From positions 3,068,934-3,132,933 of the forward strand of contig CM022949.1 of assembly GCA_012931725.1 (NCBI GenBank): a stretch of DNA of 64,000 bases, in the 5' to 3' direction. Source of the stretch: Litsea cubeba (lineage: Eukaryota; Streptophyta; Magnoliopsida; Laurales; Lauraceae). A model generated the notes under the pieces. It saw only the letters and a list, made by a program, of their open reading frames with translations, searched no databases and was not told where the DNA came from. The translations under genes were made by a program, and so were the position numbers. Positions 10,560 through 23,665 of the stretch are shown here, piece by piece; position 1 is the stretch's first letter, and each line of letters begins with the position of its first letter.

Positions 10560-13500
10560 ATGGTCATTGGATTCCGTGTCGCACTCAACCACTAACTTAA
10601 TGCTATCATATCAATGAACATATCAGACTGGAACAAACCATTATAAAAAAATACAGAGCTGACAGTATCTGGATATTATATTCCCACGTATGTTTACAAA
10701 TAACAATGTATATTAATTACAATCCCAAGAAAAATGGCTAATAAAAGCCATACAAAAACAAGCTAATAATCACTATCCCATATGTGACGTAGCTCCGATG
10801 TCAAGCTCAGTGTCTACACGACATAGCCGACAAAATAACCTGCAAGCTCATGGCTCCATAGCCAAAACGTGCACTCAACTCGGGCAAGAAATTTGAACCC
10901 GAGTACCAAAGTAGTGGGTCAGACACGACGGTTTGGCAAGTAGGTGAAAAGATATGAACAATATACTAAATGATAAAACATGTAATAAATCATATTATCT
11001 GATCAAAAGTTGTACATAATTACAATGTATAAGAAATCATGAATATCCAACAAAATCCTGTATTCATATGAGACGGGCATAAAACATAAATATTTGATAA
11101 AATCCTGTATTCCTTTAAAGCATGTATAAAACATGAATATCTAGCAAAACATGTATTCATTTAAAACGTGTATAGAACATGGATATTTGACAAATCGAGA
11201 ATTCATTTAAAACATGTACAAAGTATGAACATTTAACAAATCAGGGATTCATTTAAAACATATACAAAGCATGAACATTTAACAAATCGGGGATTCATTT
11301 AAAACATGAACAAAGCATGAACATTTAACAAATCGGGGATTCATTTAAAGCATGTATGAAGCATGTATATTTAAAACAGTAAAGGAACCAAGAATCAGAA
11401 ACTGTCAAGATGGCAACCACAAGAAGCTAAATCCTCTCTCACTAAAGTGATGAGAGCAAGTCAAGGCGTTGACCTCAGTCACACGAGGTGAGGAGAGTCA
11501 ACGATTTTTATAATAATATACATATAGCAAGACAAGAACACGGTAGTGAACCGGATAGTAAGACAAGACAAGATCCAGGCTGTAGCTAGCAGGATAAGAG
11601 GGGGATCTCCAAACCGGTGGATCAAACCGACAAGGTACATCCAAGTTTAGTGGTGCCGACAAATAGGTCATGTGCAAGAAAAAAATAATAATACTATATA
11701 TATATCGGGGCAAGATGCTCATCAACATAAAACATATCATATCAGGTCAAGCAGGAACACGATAACAATTATGCTAAAAACCATATCCAGGACAAAACTA
11801 GTTACAAGGCACGAAACTTGAAATGTACAAGTGAAATCCGGTAAAATCAGGTACAAATGGATTCTATAAATCTCCGGGCCAAAAGTCCAAGATTTAAATC
11901 AATGTGTATATGTTTCTGTATGTTAGGTTTGATAAAACATTTGGTACTCTTTAAGAATTAAAAACATTTCGGGACCTTACATACATTGACAAATCTAAGG
12001 ATCTTAACAAAACATGATACAGGGATTTCGTCTTCAATATAGTTCCACATTCTTCACCCATATAGCTCCACAAGTTCTTCAAAACAAATCCATCAAGATT
12101 GAAATTTCAGTCAACCCTCGGTTGGCTTGTCGGTTAACCGACAGGGTCATGTCGGTCGACCAACAAGCTGACCGACGGCTAGCCGAGTCCAGAAATGGGG
12201 AGAAAAAAGCTCTCGGGACTTGGAACCTAGAGGCCGTCGGTTCACTGTCGGCTGACCGACGCTTCAGCATCAGAAATTGCAGAAACTTGCAGCTCTCTGA
12301 AATTGGAACCAAGAAGTTGTCGGCTCGCCGTCGGTTGGATGTCGGTCAGCCGACAAGCTGACCAACAGTTGCAGACACATCATTTCTGAAGCTATTTTTC
12401 GGTCCTTTCTTCCCCCAAACATTCCTCTTTTCTATACTTCCATTCCCTACAATAAAATGAGCTAAAAAGCTCCTCCAATTCATCACTACGATCCCATCAT
12501 TTGACCTCATCCATTCTTCCATCAAATCATCCATAGAAATGGATCCAACCTCTTCATCCCATCCACATTCAACCAAGAGAAATCCATCACATGAAACAAA
12601 TCAAAACTTAATACAATCAAGATACCATTTTCAAGAAAGTCTTATACTAGAAAGATACACTAATGAGTATATTTCAAATCTCAATAAAAGCATGTCATGA
12701 AGTAAAGCTTTAAGTAATGAAATCATTAATGAAACCTAAACATTTGTATAAAACATGATCAATGAATATGAATCATTTCATCCACTTACGTTGGGTCCAA
12801 GCTAATGCAAATCAAGTCTTCTAATCACTTCTTAAGCCAAAATCACAAATCTACACAAAACCCAAAAATACACCCATTACAACCCTAAAATGAGCAAACA
12901 AAGAAATAGGAAAAGATAACTCCCAATAATCAAGATGAAGCTTTTCAAAGGCTAGGAGAACACAAATCTAGGAGATGGAGAGAATCACTTACATGGAAGA
13001 CCTTCAAATAGACAAGGTTAGCTCAATGAAAATCTTGAAAAGCTTGGTTTTCTTCAAAAATGGTGTCAAAGGGTAGCTCTTGAGAAGATGAAGAAGATTT
13101 GTGAAGCTCTTCTCATGGTTTGGCAAAGCTTTGAGGTGATTTGAGATGAAGAAATCAAGAAGGAGAAGAAATGGGGGAAAAACCCCAAAGGAGCTGTACT
13201 CCTCTCACACACAGTGCTGTCACGGTTTTGGGGAAGAAGAGATAGGAGGGTGGCACTTTATAATGGGTGGGTGTGGGTCCCAACACACTTAAAACTTGTA
13301 ATGGAGATTAGAGGGCTTTCTAGACCTCGGATCAAGAAACTTGAAACATGAAAAGTGTCCGGCACAAAATTATCTTTCCAACAAGATTAATATTGACATA
13401 CTTCCGGGATCCACAGAAAAAGTCAAGCATTTGGTCAATTAGATCAAAATAATGAAAGATTTGGAATTTCAAGGGTTAAAATATCGATTTTTGGGCCTCG

Positions 13501-13946
13501 AATGCGATTGTCAAAGAAGAGAGAAATGTTTCTCATAAAATCTAGTTTCCAAAAAGTATATATTTGGCAAGGTTCTGAGATCTCAAAATTTGGGTCCAGA
13601 TTCAATGTAAAAAGATAGGTTTTGCCCCTAAGGCTGAAAAAACTGATTTTCCAAGCTTCTGATGGGCACGGAGTAAACACGAAAGCTGTAGGGAATGGCG
13701 AGATTAGTAAAACGAAGTTAAAATGAGAATTTTTAGAAATCAAAGAGAATATCTCCACAATGACCACACAAAATAAATAGGACCTTACGGTCACTGTCTA
13801 GGTTCACTAGCTTTCAAAACTCTCCAAAACTAAAGAAGAGGGTAGTCTAATTCAAAAATTCGATCAAACAATCGGTAAACCCACTGAGAAAATTAATCCA
13901 CGATTAAAAACACGCTAAACCAGGAAACTAGGGTCGGGTTCTCACA
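10560..13946 (-). mobile_element. gypsy-like LTR (A), minus orientation
   Basis: Read on the minus strand it starts TGTGAGAACCCGACCC at 13,946. It carries a TATA box (CCATTATAAAG, 13,256-13,266), a pyrimidine-rich leader and then a long R/U5-like region. It aligns in order with the solo LTR at 25,643-28,731: for example GGGTCAGACACGACGGTTTG near 10,916 corresponds to GGGTCAGACACAATGGTCTG near 26,154. A tract of degenerate ~60-bp repeats (AACATTTAACAAATCGGGG) lies at 11,090-11,360, and repeated GTCGGTTAACCGAC-type palindromes at 12,110-12,375. The left end is missing or hidden by LTR B. Confidence 0.6.
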
Positions 13947-16900
13947 TCTCTTCTATTTTTCTTCAACTGTTTTGATGATAAGAAATGGGGGTCCAATTGG
14001 GGTATTTTCTTGCATTTGGGACAAATGTGACCAAAACCCTAATCACTTTGATGAACATGAAAATCTTGAAAAGCTTGGTTTTTTTCAAAAATGGTGTCAA
14101 AGGATAGCTCTTGAGAAGATGAAGAAGATTTGTGAAGCTCTTCTCTTGGTTTGGCAAAGCTTTGAGGTGATTTGAGATGAAGAAAGCAAGAAGGAGAAGA
14201 AATGGGGGAAAAATCCCCAAAGGAACTGTACTCCTCTCACACACAATGCTAGGACGGTTTTGGGGAAGAAGAGATAGGAGGGTGGTACTTTATAATGGGT
14301 GGGTGTGGGCCCCACCACACTTAAGACTTGCAATGGAGATTAGAGGGCTTTCTAGACCTCGGATCAAGAAACTTGAAACATGAAAAGTGTCCGGCCCAAA
14401 GTTATCTTTCCAACAAGATTAATATTGACATACTTCCGGGATCCACAGAAAAAGTCAAGCATTTGGTCAATTAGATCAAAATAATGAAAGATTTGGAATT
14501 TCAGATTTGGGATTCCGAGGGTTAAAATATCGATTTTTGGGCCTCGAATGCGATTGCCAAAGAAGAGAGAAATGTTTCTCATAAAATCTAGTTTCCAAAA
14601 AGTATATATTTGGCAAGGTTCTGAGATCTCAAAATTTGGGTCCAGATTCAATGTAAAAAGATAAGTTTTGCCCCTAAGGCTGAAAAAACTGATTTTCCAA
14701 GCTTCGGATGGGCACGGAGTAAACACGAAAGCTGTAGGGAATGGCGAGATTAGTAAAACGAAGTTAAAATGAGAATTTTTAGAAATCAAAGAGAATATCT
14801 CCACAATGACCACACAAAATAAATAGGACCTTACGGTCACTGTCTAGGTTCACTGGCTTTCAAAACTCTCCAAAACTACAGAAGAGGGTAGTCTAATTCA
14901 AAAATTCGATCAAACAATCGGTAAACCCACTGAGAAAATTAATCCACGATTAAAAACACGATTAATCCACATAAAAAGTCAACTGTTTGGTCAAATGGAT
15001 CAAAATAATGGAAGATTTGGGATTTCAATGGTTAAAACATCAATTTTTGGGCCTCGAATGCGATTGACAAAGAAGAGAGAAATGCTTCTCATAAAATCTA
15101 GTTTCCAAAAAGTATATATTTGGCAAGGTTTTGAGATCTCAAAATTTAGGTCAAGATTCAATGTGAAAAGATTAGTTTTGCCCCCGAGGCTGAAAAAACT
15201 GATTTTCCAAGCTTCGGATGGGCACGGAGTAAACACGAAAGCTGTAGGGAATGGCGAGATTAGTAAAACGAAGCTAAAATGGGAATTTTTAGAAATCAAA
15301 GAGAATATCTCCACAATGACCACACAAAATAAAAAGGACCTTACGGTCACTGTCTAGGTTCACTGGCTTTCAAAACGCTCCAAAACTAAAGAAGCAGGTA
15401 GTTTACCTCACAAATTCGATCAAACAATCGGTAAACCCACTGAGAAAATTAATCCACGATTAAAAACACGCTAAACCAGGAAATCAGGGGTCCGGTTCTC
15501 ACATCTCTTCTATTTTTCTTCAACTGTTTTGATGATAAGAAATGGGGGTCGAATTGGGGTGTTTTCTGGCATTTGGGACAAATGTGACCAAAACCCCAAT
15601 CACTTTGATGAACATGGAAATCTTGAAAAGCTTGGTTTTCTTCAAAAATAGTGTCAAAGGGTAGCTCTTGAGAAGAAGAAGAAGATTTGTGAAGCTCTTC
15701 TCTTGGTTTGGCAAAGCTTTGAGGTGATTTGAGATGAAGAAAGCAAGAAGGAGAAGAAATGGGGGAAATCCCCCAAAGGAGCTGTACTCCTCCCACACAC
15801 AGTGCTGGGACGATTTTGGGGAAGAAGAGATGGGAGGGTGGTACTTTATAATGGGTGGGTGTGGGCCCCACCACACTTAAAACTTGCAATGGAGATTAGA
15901 GGGCTTTTTAGACCTCGGATCAAGAAACTTGAAACATGAAAAGTGTCCGGCACAAAGTTATCTTTCCAACAAGATTAATATTGACATACTTCCGGGATCC
16001 ACAGAAAAAGTCAACTGTTTGGTCAAATGGATCAAAGTAATGGAAGATTTGGGATTCCAATGATTAAAACATTGATTTTTGGGCCTCGAATGCGATTGAC
16101 AAAGAAGCGAGAAATGTTTCTCATAAAATTTAGTTTTCAAAAAATATATATTTGGCAAGGTTCTGAGATCTCAAAATTTGGGTCCAGATTGAATGTGAAA
16201 AGATTGGTTTTGCCCCCCAAGGCTGAAAAAACTGATTTTTGAAGCTTCGGATGGGGACGGAGTAAATATGAAGAAAGCTTTGAGGTGATTTGAGATGAAG
16301 AAAGCAAGAAGGAGAAGAAATGGGGGAAAACCCCAAAGGAGCTGTACTCCTCTCACACACAGTGCTGGGACGGTTTTGGGGAAGAAGAGATAGGAGGGTG
16401 GTACTTTATAATTGGTGGGTGTGGGCCCCGCCACACTTAAAACTTGCAATGGAGATTAGAGGGCTTTCTAGACCTCGGATCAAGAAACTTGAAACATGAA
16501 AAGTGTCCGGCACAAAGTTATCTTTCCAACAAGAATAATATTGACATACTTCCGGGATCCACAGAAAAAGTCAACTCTTTAATCAAATGGATCAAAGTAA
16601 TGGAAGATTTGGGATTCCAATGGTTAAAACATTGATTTTTGGGCCTCGAATGCGATTGACAAAAAAGTGAGAAATGTTTCTCATAAAATCTAGTTTTCAA
16701 AAAGTATATATTTGGCAAGGTTCTGAGATCTCAAAATTTGGGTCCAGATTCAATGTGAAAAGATTGGTTTTGCCCCCAAGGCTGAAAAAACTGATTTTCG
16801 AAGCTTCGGATGGGCACGGAGTAGAAATGAAGAAAGCTTTGAGGTGATTTGAGATGAAGAAAGCAAGAAGGAGAAGAAATGGGGGAAAACCCCCAAAGGA

Positions 16901-19900
16901 CCTGTACTCCTCTCACACACAGTGCTGGGACGGTTTTAGGGAAGAAGAGATGGGAGGGTGGGACTTTATAATGGGTGGGTGTCGGCCCCACCACACTTAA
17001 AACTTGCAATGGAGATTAGAGGGCTTTCTAGACCTCGGATCAAGAAACTTGAAACATAAAAAGTGTCCGGCACAAAGTTTTCTTTCCAACAAATTAATAT
17101 TGACATACTTCCGGGATCCACAGAAAAAGTCAACTGTTTGGTCAAATGGATCAAATAATGGAAGATTTGGGATTTCAATGGTTAAAACATCAATTTTTGG
17201 GCCTCGAATGCGATTGACAAAGAAGAGAGAAATGTTTCTCATAAAATCTAGTTTCCAAAAAGTATATATTTGGCAAGGTTCTGAGATCTCAAAATTTGGG
17301 TCCAGATTCAATGTGAAAAGATTGGTTTTGCCCCACGGCTGAAAAAACTGATTTTCAAAGCTTCGGATGGGCACGGAGTAGAAATGAAGAAAGCTTTGAG
17401 GTAATTTGAAATGAAGAACGCAAGAAGGAGAAGAAATGGGGGAAAAAATCCCAAAGGAGCTGTACTTCTCACACAGTGCTGGGACGGTTTTTGGGAAGAA
17501 GAGATAGGAGGGTGGTATTTTATAATGGGTAGGTGTGGGCCCCACCACAGTTAAAACTTGCAATGGAGATTAGAGGGATTTCTAGACCTCGGATCAAGAC
17601 ACTTGAAACATGAAAAGTGTCCGGCACAAAGTTATCTTTCCAACAAGATTAATATTGACATACTTCCGGGATCCACAAAAAAAGTCAACTGTTTGGTCAA
17701 ATGGATCAAAATAATGAAAGATTTGGGATTTCAATGGTTAAAACATCAATTTTTGGGCCTCGAATGCGATTGACAAAGAAGGGAGAAATGTTTCTCATAA
17801 AATCTAGTTTCCAAAAAGTATATATTTGGCAAGGTTATGAGATCTCAAAATTTGGGTCCATATTCAATGTGAAAAGATTGGTTTTGCCCCCAAGGCTGAA
17901 AAAACTGATTTTCGAAGCTTCGGATGGGCACAGAGTAAACACGAAAGCTGTAGGGAATGGCGAGATTAGTAAAACGAAGGTAAAATGGGAATTTTTAGAA
18001 ATCAAAGAGAATATCTTCACAATGACCACACAAAATAAATAGGACCTTACGGTCACTGCCTAGGTTCACTGGCTTTCAAAACTCTCCAAAACTAAATAAG
18101 AGTGTAGTCTAACTCAAAAATTCGATCAAACATTCGGTAAACCCACTGAGAAGATTAATCCACGATTCAAAACATGCTAAACCAGGAAATCTGTGGTCGG
18201 GTTCTCACATCTCTTTTGTTTTTCTTCAACTGTTTTGATGATAAGAAATGGGGGTCGAATTGGGGTGTTTTCTGGCATTTGGGCCAAATGTGGCCAAAAC
18301 CCTAATCACTTTTATGAACATGGAAATCTTGAAAAGCTTGGTTTTCTTCAAAAATGGTGTCAAAGGGTAGCTCTTGAGAAGATGAAGAAGATTTGTGAAG
18401 CTCTTCTCTTTGTTTGGCAAAGCTTTGAGGTGATTTGAGATGAAGAAAGCAAGAAGGAGAAGAAATAGGGGAAAAACCCCAAAGGAGCTGTACTCCTCCC
18501 ACACACAGTGCTGGGACGGTTTTGGGGAAGAAGAGATAGGAGGGTGGTACTTTATAATGGGTGGGTGTGGGCCCCACCACACTTAAAACTTGCAATGGAG
18601 ATTAGAGGCCTTTCTAGACCTCGGATCAAGAAACTTGAAATGTGAAAAGTGTCCGACACAAAGTTATCTTTCCAACAAGATTAATATTGACATACTTCCG
18701 GGATCCACAGAAAAAGTCAACTGTTTGGTCAAATGGATCAAAATAATGGAGGATTTGGGATTTCAATGGTTAAAACATCCATTTTTGGAACTCGAACGCG
18801 ATTGACAAAGAAGAGAGAAATGTTTCTCATAAAATCTAGTTTCCAAAAAGTATATATTTGGCAAGGTTCTGAGATCTCAAAACTTGGGTCCAGATTCAAT
18901 GTGAAAAGATTGGTTTTGCCCCCAAGGCTGAAAAAACTGATTTTCGAAGCTTCGGATGGGCACGGAGTAGAAATGAAGAAAGCTTTGAGGTGATTTGAGA
19001 TGAAGAAAGCAAGAAGGAGAAGAAATGGGGGAAAAAACCCCAAAGGAGCTGTACTCCTCTCACACACAGTGCTGGGACGATTTTGGGGAAGAAGAGATAG
19101 GAGGGTGGTACATTATAATGGGTGGGTGTGGGCCCCACCACCCTTAAAACTTGCAATGGAGATTAGAGGACTTTATAGACCTCGGATCAAGAAACTTGAA
19201 ACATGAATTGTGTCCGGCACAAAGTTATCTTTACAACAAGATTTATATTGACATACTTCCGGGATCCACAGAAAAAGTCAACTGTTTGGTCAAATGGATC
19301 AAATAATGGAAGATTTGTTTTTTCAATGATTAAAACATCGATTTTTGGGGCTTGAATGCGATTGACAAAGAAGAGAGAAATGTTTCTCATAAAATCTAGT
19401 GTCCAAAAAGTATATATTTGGCAAGGTTCTGAGATCTCAAAATTTGGGTCCAAATTCAATATGAAAAGATTGGTTTTGCCCCCAAGGCTGAAGAAACTGA
19501 TTTTCGAAGCTTCGGATGGGCACGGAGTAAACACGAAAGCTGTAGGGAATGGCGAGATTTGTAAAACGAAGTTAAATTGAGAATTTTTAGAAATATAAGT
19601 GAATATCTCCACAATGACCACACAAAATAAATAGGACCTTACGGTCACTGTCTAGGTTCACTGGCTTTCAAAACTCTCCAAAACTAAAGAAGGTAGTCTA
19701 ACTCAAAAATTCGATCAAACAATCGGTAAACCCACTGAGACAACTAATCCACGATTAAAAACACGCTAAACCAGGAAATCTGTGGTCGGGTTCTCACATC
19801 TCTTCTGTTTTTCTTCAACTGTTTTGATGATAAGAAATGGGGGTCGAATTGGGGTGTTTTCTGGCATTTGGGACAAATGTGACCAAAACCCTAATCACTT

Positions 19901-19910
19901 TGATGAACAT
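13024..19910 (-). repeat. irregular tandem array of LTR-promoter units
   Basis: The 5' ~920 bp of LTR A plus ~115 bp of flanking repeat R has been amplified. The marker TTTGAGGTGATTTGAG occurs at 13,130, 14,161, 15,718, 16,279, 16,838, 17,395 (one base changed), 18,424 and 18,984. The spacings are 1031, 1557, 561, 559, 557, 1029 and 560 bp: long units of ~1.03 kb, short units of ~0.56 kb, and one composite. Long units contain TCTCTTCTATTTTTCTTC flank and re-enter the LTR at GATGAACATG|GAAATCTTG. Short units jump from GGGCACGGAGTA to GAAATGAAGAAAGC. Eight copies of the minus-strand TATA region lie at ~13,256, 14,288, 15,844, 16,404, 16,964, 17,518, 18,550 and 19,111. Open frames inside (for example 14,364-14,840 minus) are copies of non-coding LTR and are not genes. 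Confidence 0.9.
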
Positions 19911-20480
19911 GGTTTGAGGGACTTTCCATTTTGCAATCCCAAAATGCTTGAATGATCCCATCACTTTGGCAATTATGTTAGATTGGATAAGTGTTTTAGT
20001 TTCTAAATAAATCCATACCATAATATAAAAGCCACATTTTCTCCTCTTGTATCACTTCTTTCTCCTCCTGCTCGCTTCCTAAATGCTTAATCCTCTGCTC
20101 GGTCACTCGATGTTTCCTGTCTTTTATTGATTCTTCCCCTCATATACCGCCTAAAAATAGAAAATGGAGAGCTTCACCTCCTCTTTCTCTTGCTCTCCCT
20201 CTGTGAAACACCCAACGGCTGTCCCTCTTGGTGAAACGCCCAATGGTTAGCCCTCAAAACAGAGTTATGATCCTCTTCTAGTATCTCCCTCTATTGATCT
20301 CTTCTATTTTTCTTTAATTGTTTTGATGATAAGAAATGGGGGTTGAATTGGGGTGTTTTTTGGCATTTGGGACAGATGTGACAAAAACCCTAATCACTTT
20401 GATGAACATGGTCCGAGGGGCTTGCCATTTTGTAATCCTAAAATGCTTGAATGATCCCATCACTTTGGCAATGCTATTTT
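19911..20480 (+). repeat. repeat R: end of copy 1 and whole copy 2
   Basis: After the array, the flank continues into CCATTTTGCAATCCCAAAAT and ATCCCATCACTTTGGCAAT (end of copy 1). Copy 2 then starts at ~20,025 (CCATAATATAAAAGCCAC) and runs uninterrupted through GATCTCTTCTATTTTTC (20,296 on) to CACTTTGGCAATGC near 20,475. Copy 2 therefore preserves the sequence of the site that was split in copy 1. Confidence 0.75.
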
Positions 20481-21825
20481 TTGCCCCTCTCTCTCTCTCT
20501 CTCTCACCACAAACCACACAACCCTTCCCCTTCTCACTCTTTCTTTCCCTCCCCCACCCCACACAGACGACCAAACCAACCCCCTTATCTACCCTCCACC
20601 ACTAAGTGAACCCAACCACCTCTCCCACTTTCTCAATTTCCTTATTTCACCCATTTCCCCTCTCTTTATTTCTTTTTCTATAATTTTAGGTTGATCTGAT
20701 CTTCTTCTACTGTGATGGTTTTTATTTTGAAATAGTTTAGTTTTTTTCAAGGAATCTAGGGTCGAATATGTTTGCTAAATTACCCAAATTAAGAAATTTA
20801 TAGTTGTAAGTGCATATAATGTGTTTGTTGAATTGGCAAGTGGGTTGGAAGAATATATGATAATAGGATTTATGTCTTCATACTGAGAACCATTTATATC
20901 TTTGACAGCTAACCGCAATGGGGCCACAGGGGATTTACCTGGCTCCCCCAAGGCCCATAGGGATTAGTTCGGCCCAAACGCATGGACACCCTCCGTAAAA
21001 TTTAAAAAAAAAAAAAAAAACCCTCACATCTTGGTTAGAAATAAGAAAACAATGTTCAAACTACAAAGATGAACATGTGGAATTCAGCATAAATATTTCA
21101 TGCATGTGGAATTACTCTCGAGATTACCCAATCATTCATTAGATCACTATGGTAGGGAATGGGCATTATAACTTATAAAATCATCTGAAAATTGAGGCCA
21201 AATGATTGGGTTGAAATTCAAAAATGGGCAGCTAAAAATAGTTTTCAGTGGTCCATATTCGATTGAAGGTCACTTGAGCATTTATAACCAAGAATATGAT
21301 GTCTTCATCTAGAATAATATTTAATGAAATAACTGACATTTGTATATTAAAAAAATGAATGCATTTTGTATCCGGAAAATTGATGGAATGGTAAGGAGCT
21401 GCCTTCTTTTTTTGCTTGGTCATGAATGAATCATTTTGGCTAGTTGTTCCTCTGGTGACCTATACTGGATGATGGAACAAGTATTCTAAAAGAAAAGAGC
21501 ATATTAGTACGTAAGAGTTTTTACTCTTAAGATTTTTAAATCATAGAGAAGAAAAAAAATAAAAATTAAGAGTTCCACCCTAACCCAAGACTACGTACCT
21601 CTTGCTTGGGATTTAGGATCGGAATTTACCAATTTTCATTGAAAAATATAATCTAGGCTTATATACTGATATGCTTGGGTGATGAATGAGAAGAATTCAT
21701 ATTTCGCATCATTTTTTTTCCAAAGTGACCAAGTAGAAACAAAAAAATCTATTTTTTCTCACATGTTTTTACAAGGGTGTGCATATAAAGTGTTCATAAC
21801 AGTTGATTTGGAAATAATCTAAGAG
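20481..21825. other. no gene; CT-rich leader-like stretch then AT-rich DNA
   Basis: 20,489-20,660 is strongly pyrimidine-rich with (CT)n and then CCCACCCCACAC, like a plant 5' UTR, followed by TTTCTATAATTTTAG|GTTG, which could be a splice acceptor. No ORF follows, so it is probably part of a retroelement leader. A poly-A tract is at 21,002-21,020. The rest shows nothing I can name. Confidence 0.4.
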
Positions 21826-22779
21826 TGTTAAGAGTATACCTAACTCTATTGCTTTGTCCTTTAAGTGGCAGAAGCTTGGAATACACTTGAGGGATTTATA
21901 ACTCCTTTATCGTTGAGGGATTTACAACTCCTTTATCGTTGACTTTTATTTCTTGCTTAGTAATACTGGCCAAGAAAAGAGTATTAGCCAAAGGAGTTAC
22001 CCAAGGGATTCTTTTATAGAATATTCCTACCCATCAGGAAACCCTTAACCCCCAACTACCACTTAACCCTTCTAATCTCAACCCATCATTAGTTGATTGG
22101 AAAATGGACCTCTTTTGGTAAAATTAAGTGGATCTCCTAAATGGGTAGATGAGTGGATATAAATAGGATCCTTAATGTGCTTGTGTTCATGTGGGCCACA
22201 CCCATTTGGTCCAACATTCTCCCACTTGGCTCATATAACCATGAAAACAAAACCCAAGAATTTTGATTTAAGGAATTCATTTTCTAACAGCACTTTGAAA
22301 AATGAAAAAATTGACCTCGACGGGTGCGTGCCAACTTTGAAAAATAATTGCCAATGTGTCTCTTATGTCGAGCCTTAATACTGTGACTAGATTGTTTGCC
22401 AATGTGAATAGGGGAGGACCCAGGAAATTGTCCTTGTGGGAGCTCTATGTAAAAAGATATTGGGGGAAGGGGAAGTTATAAAGAAAAAGCATATTAATTC
22501 TCAGAGTTTGCAGGGTTTTTTTTAGAGTTTTGAACTTAGGGTGGGGCATTTAGTCCCCAGACCCTTGTACTTGGATCCACTCCTGAATGTGCACAATGGC
22601 GGTTACATGTCTTTAATGACGTGAATCTTTCCATATTTACTCCGCCAGCATTCCAACTTCACGAAGTCCTTGATAAGGGTAAAAATAGGAAATTTGTAAT
22701 GGCCGTCATATTTATTCAACCACCTTAATACATGCAAAATTTGACAAAATAAGAATCACGAAATCATTGTTATAAGGAT

Positions 22780-23425
22780 GTCCTCTATAATAAGGAAAAT
22801 CAATAAGGCTCATATTTCTAACATGCTCTTTATAAGCCTTTAGTGCCAATGCCTTTTACAACGGATCTACTATCATTTAGCTCATTGGAGCCCCAATAGT
22901 AGACACTAATTGATATCGTGCATTTTCCTTTAATACAAAGTTTTTAACTTTCAAAAACCTACTGAAAACTGTCATTTTGAGCAAATCTCCTTGTTAAGTC
23001 ATTATCACAAAAGAATTTAAGAGGTTTACAGATTGTATACACAATTTGTAAACCTATGATAAAATCACACATCCATAAAGTGTGACCCATCGATTCGAAA
23101 CATGCCACATATTCAGCATCAAATGTGGATGGAGTCACTAGGGTTTGTATATCACTTCTTCATGATACTTCCCTGCCAGCTATCAGAAAAATGTATCATG
23201 AAGTCGACCTTCTCTTATCGAGACATCCAGCGAAGTTTGGATTTAAATAACTGATCACTTTTAATTGATCATATCTTCTATATGAGAGCCTTTAATTCCT
23301 AGTGCCACTAAGATATCGCAGAACCTTCTTAACTCATATCCAATGGGCCATTCATGGGTCACTTTGATATATACTAAACATGCCAACTGCAAAACTGACT
23401 CGGGCTTAATTGTTGCCTTTAATTG
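22780..23425 (-). pseudogene. copia reverse transcriptase / RNase H remnant
   Basis: On the minus strand the translation gives KKVLRYLSGTRN, stop, RLSYRRYDQLKVISY, FAGCLDKRRSTS, stop, YIFLIAGREVSWRSDIQT, then STFDAEYVACFESMGHTLW and KPLKFFCDND. These are the end of the copia RT and the RNase H domain (xxVLRYLxGT; SWRSxKQ; STxxAEYxA; xxxDN). At least two stops and later frameshifts make it non-functional. Confidence 0.75.
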
Positions 23426-23665
23426 TCATACCCAACCCATGACGGCCCAAAATTACGATCTGACCCGCCACATGACCCGATTCGACCCACGAGTGTGCGG
23501 ACTAGGCAGCCAGGCTAGGTGCAGGTCGAGTTGGCCCAATATGGCTGGCCCGGCCTAGCCGTCCAGCTAGGTGGTGCTACTAGCACCGGGTTTGCGGACA
23601 TGGCACCTGCCTAGGGCGGTGGCTGTCGGTGCACAATGCGCTGAATTGTGCATTGTCCAACGCCC
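23426..23665. repeat. GC-rich insertion inside the copia remnant
   Basis: This stretch is rich in GACCCGCCACATGACCCG-type words and GGCTAGG/CCTAGCC, far more GC-rich than its surroundings. It starts at TGTCATACCCAACCC and interrupts recognisable copia sequence, so it is probably a separate insertion. The open frame through it is not convincing. The flanking 23,666-24,080 is AT-rich and without a gene. Confidence 0.4.

Noticed and set aside
14364..14840. 158-codon minus-strand open frame (and its many shorter repeats from 13,444 to 19,648)
   Set aside because: It recurs in every unit of the tandem array with different truncations. It is LTR sequence lying 5' of or over the promoter and has no protein-family similarity.
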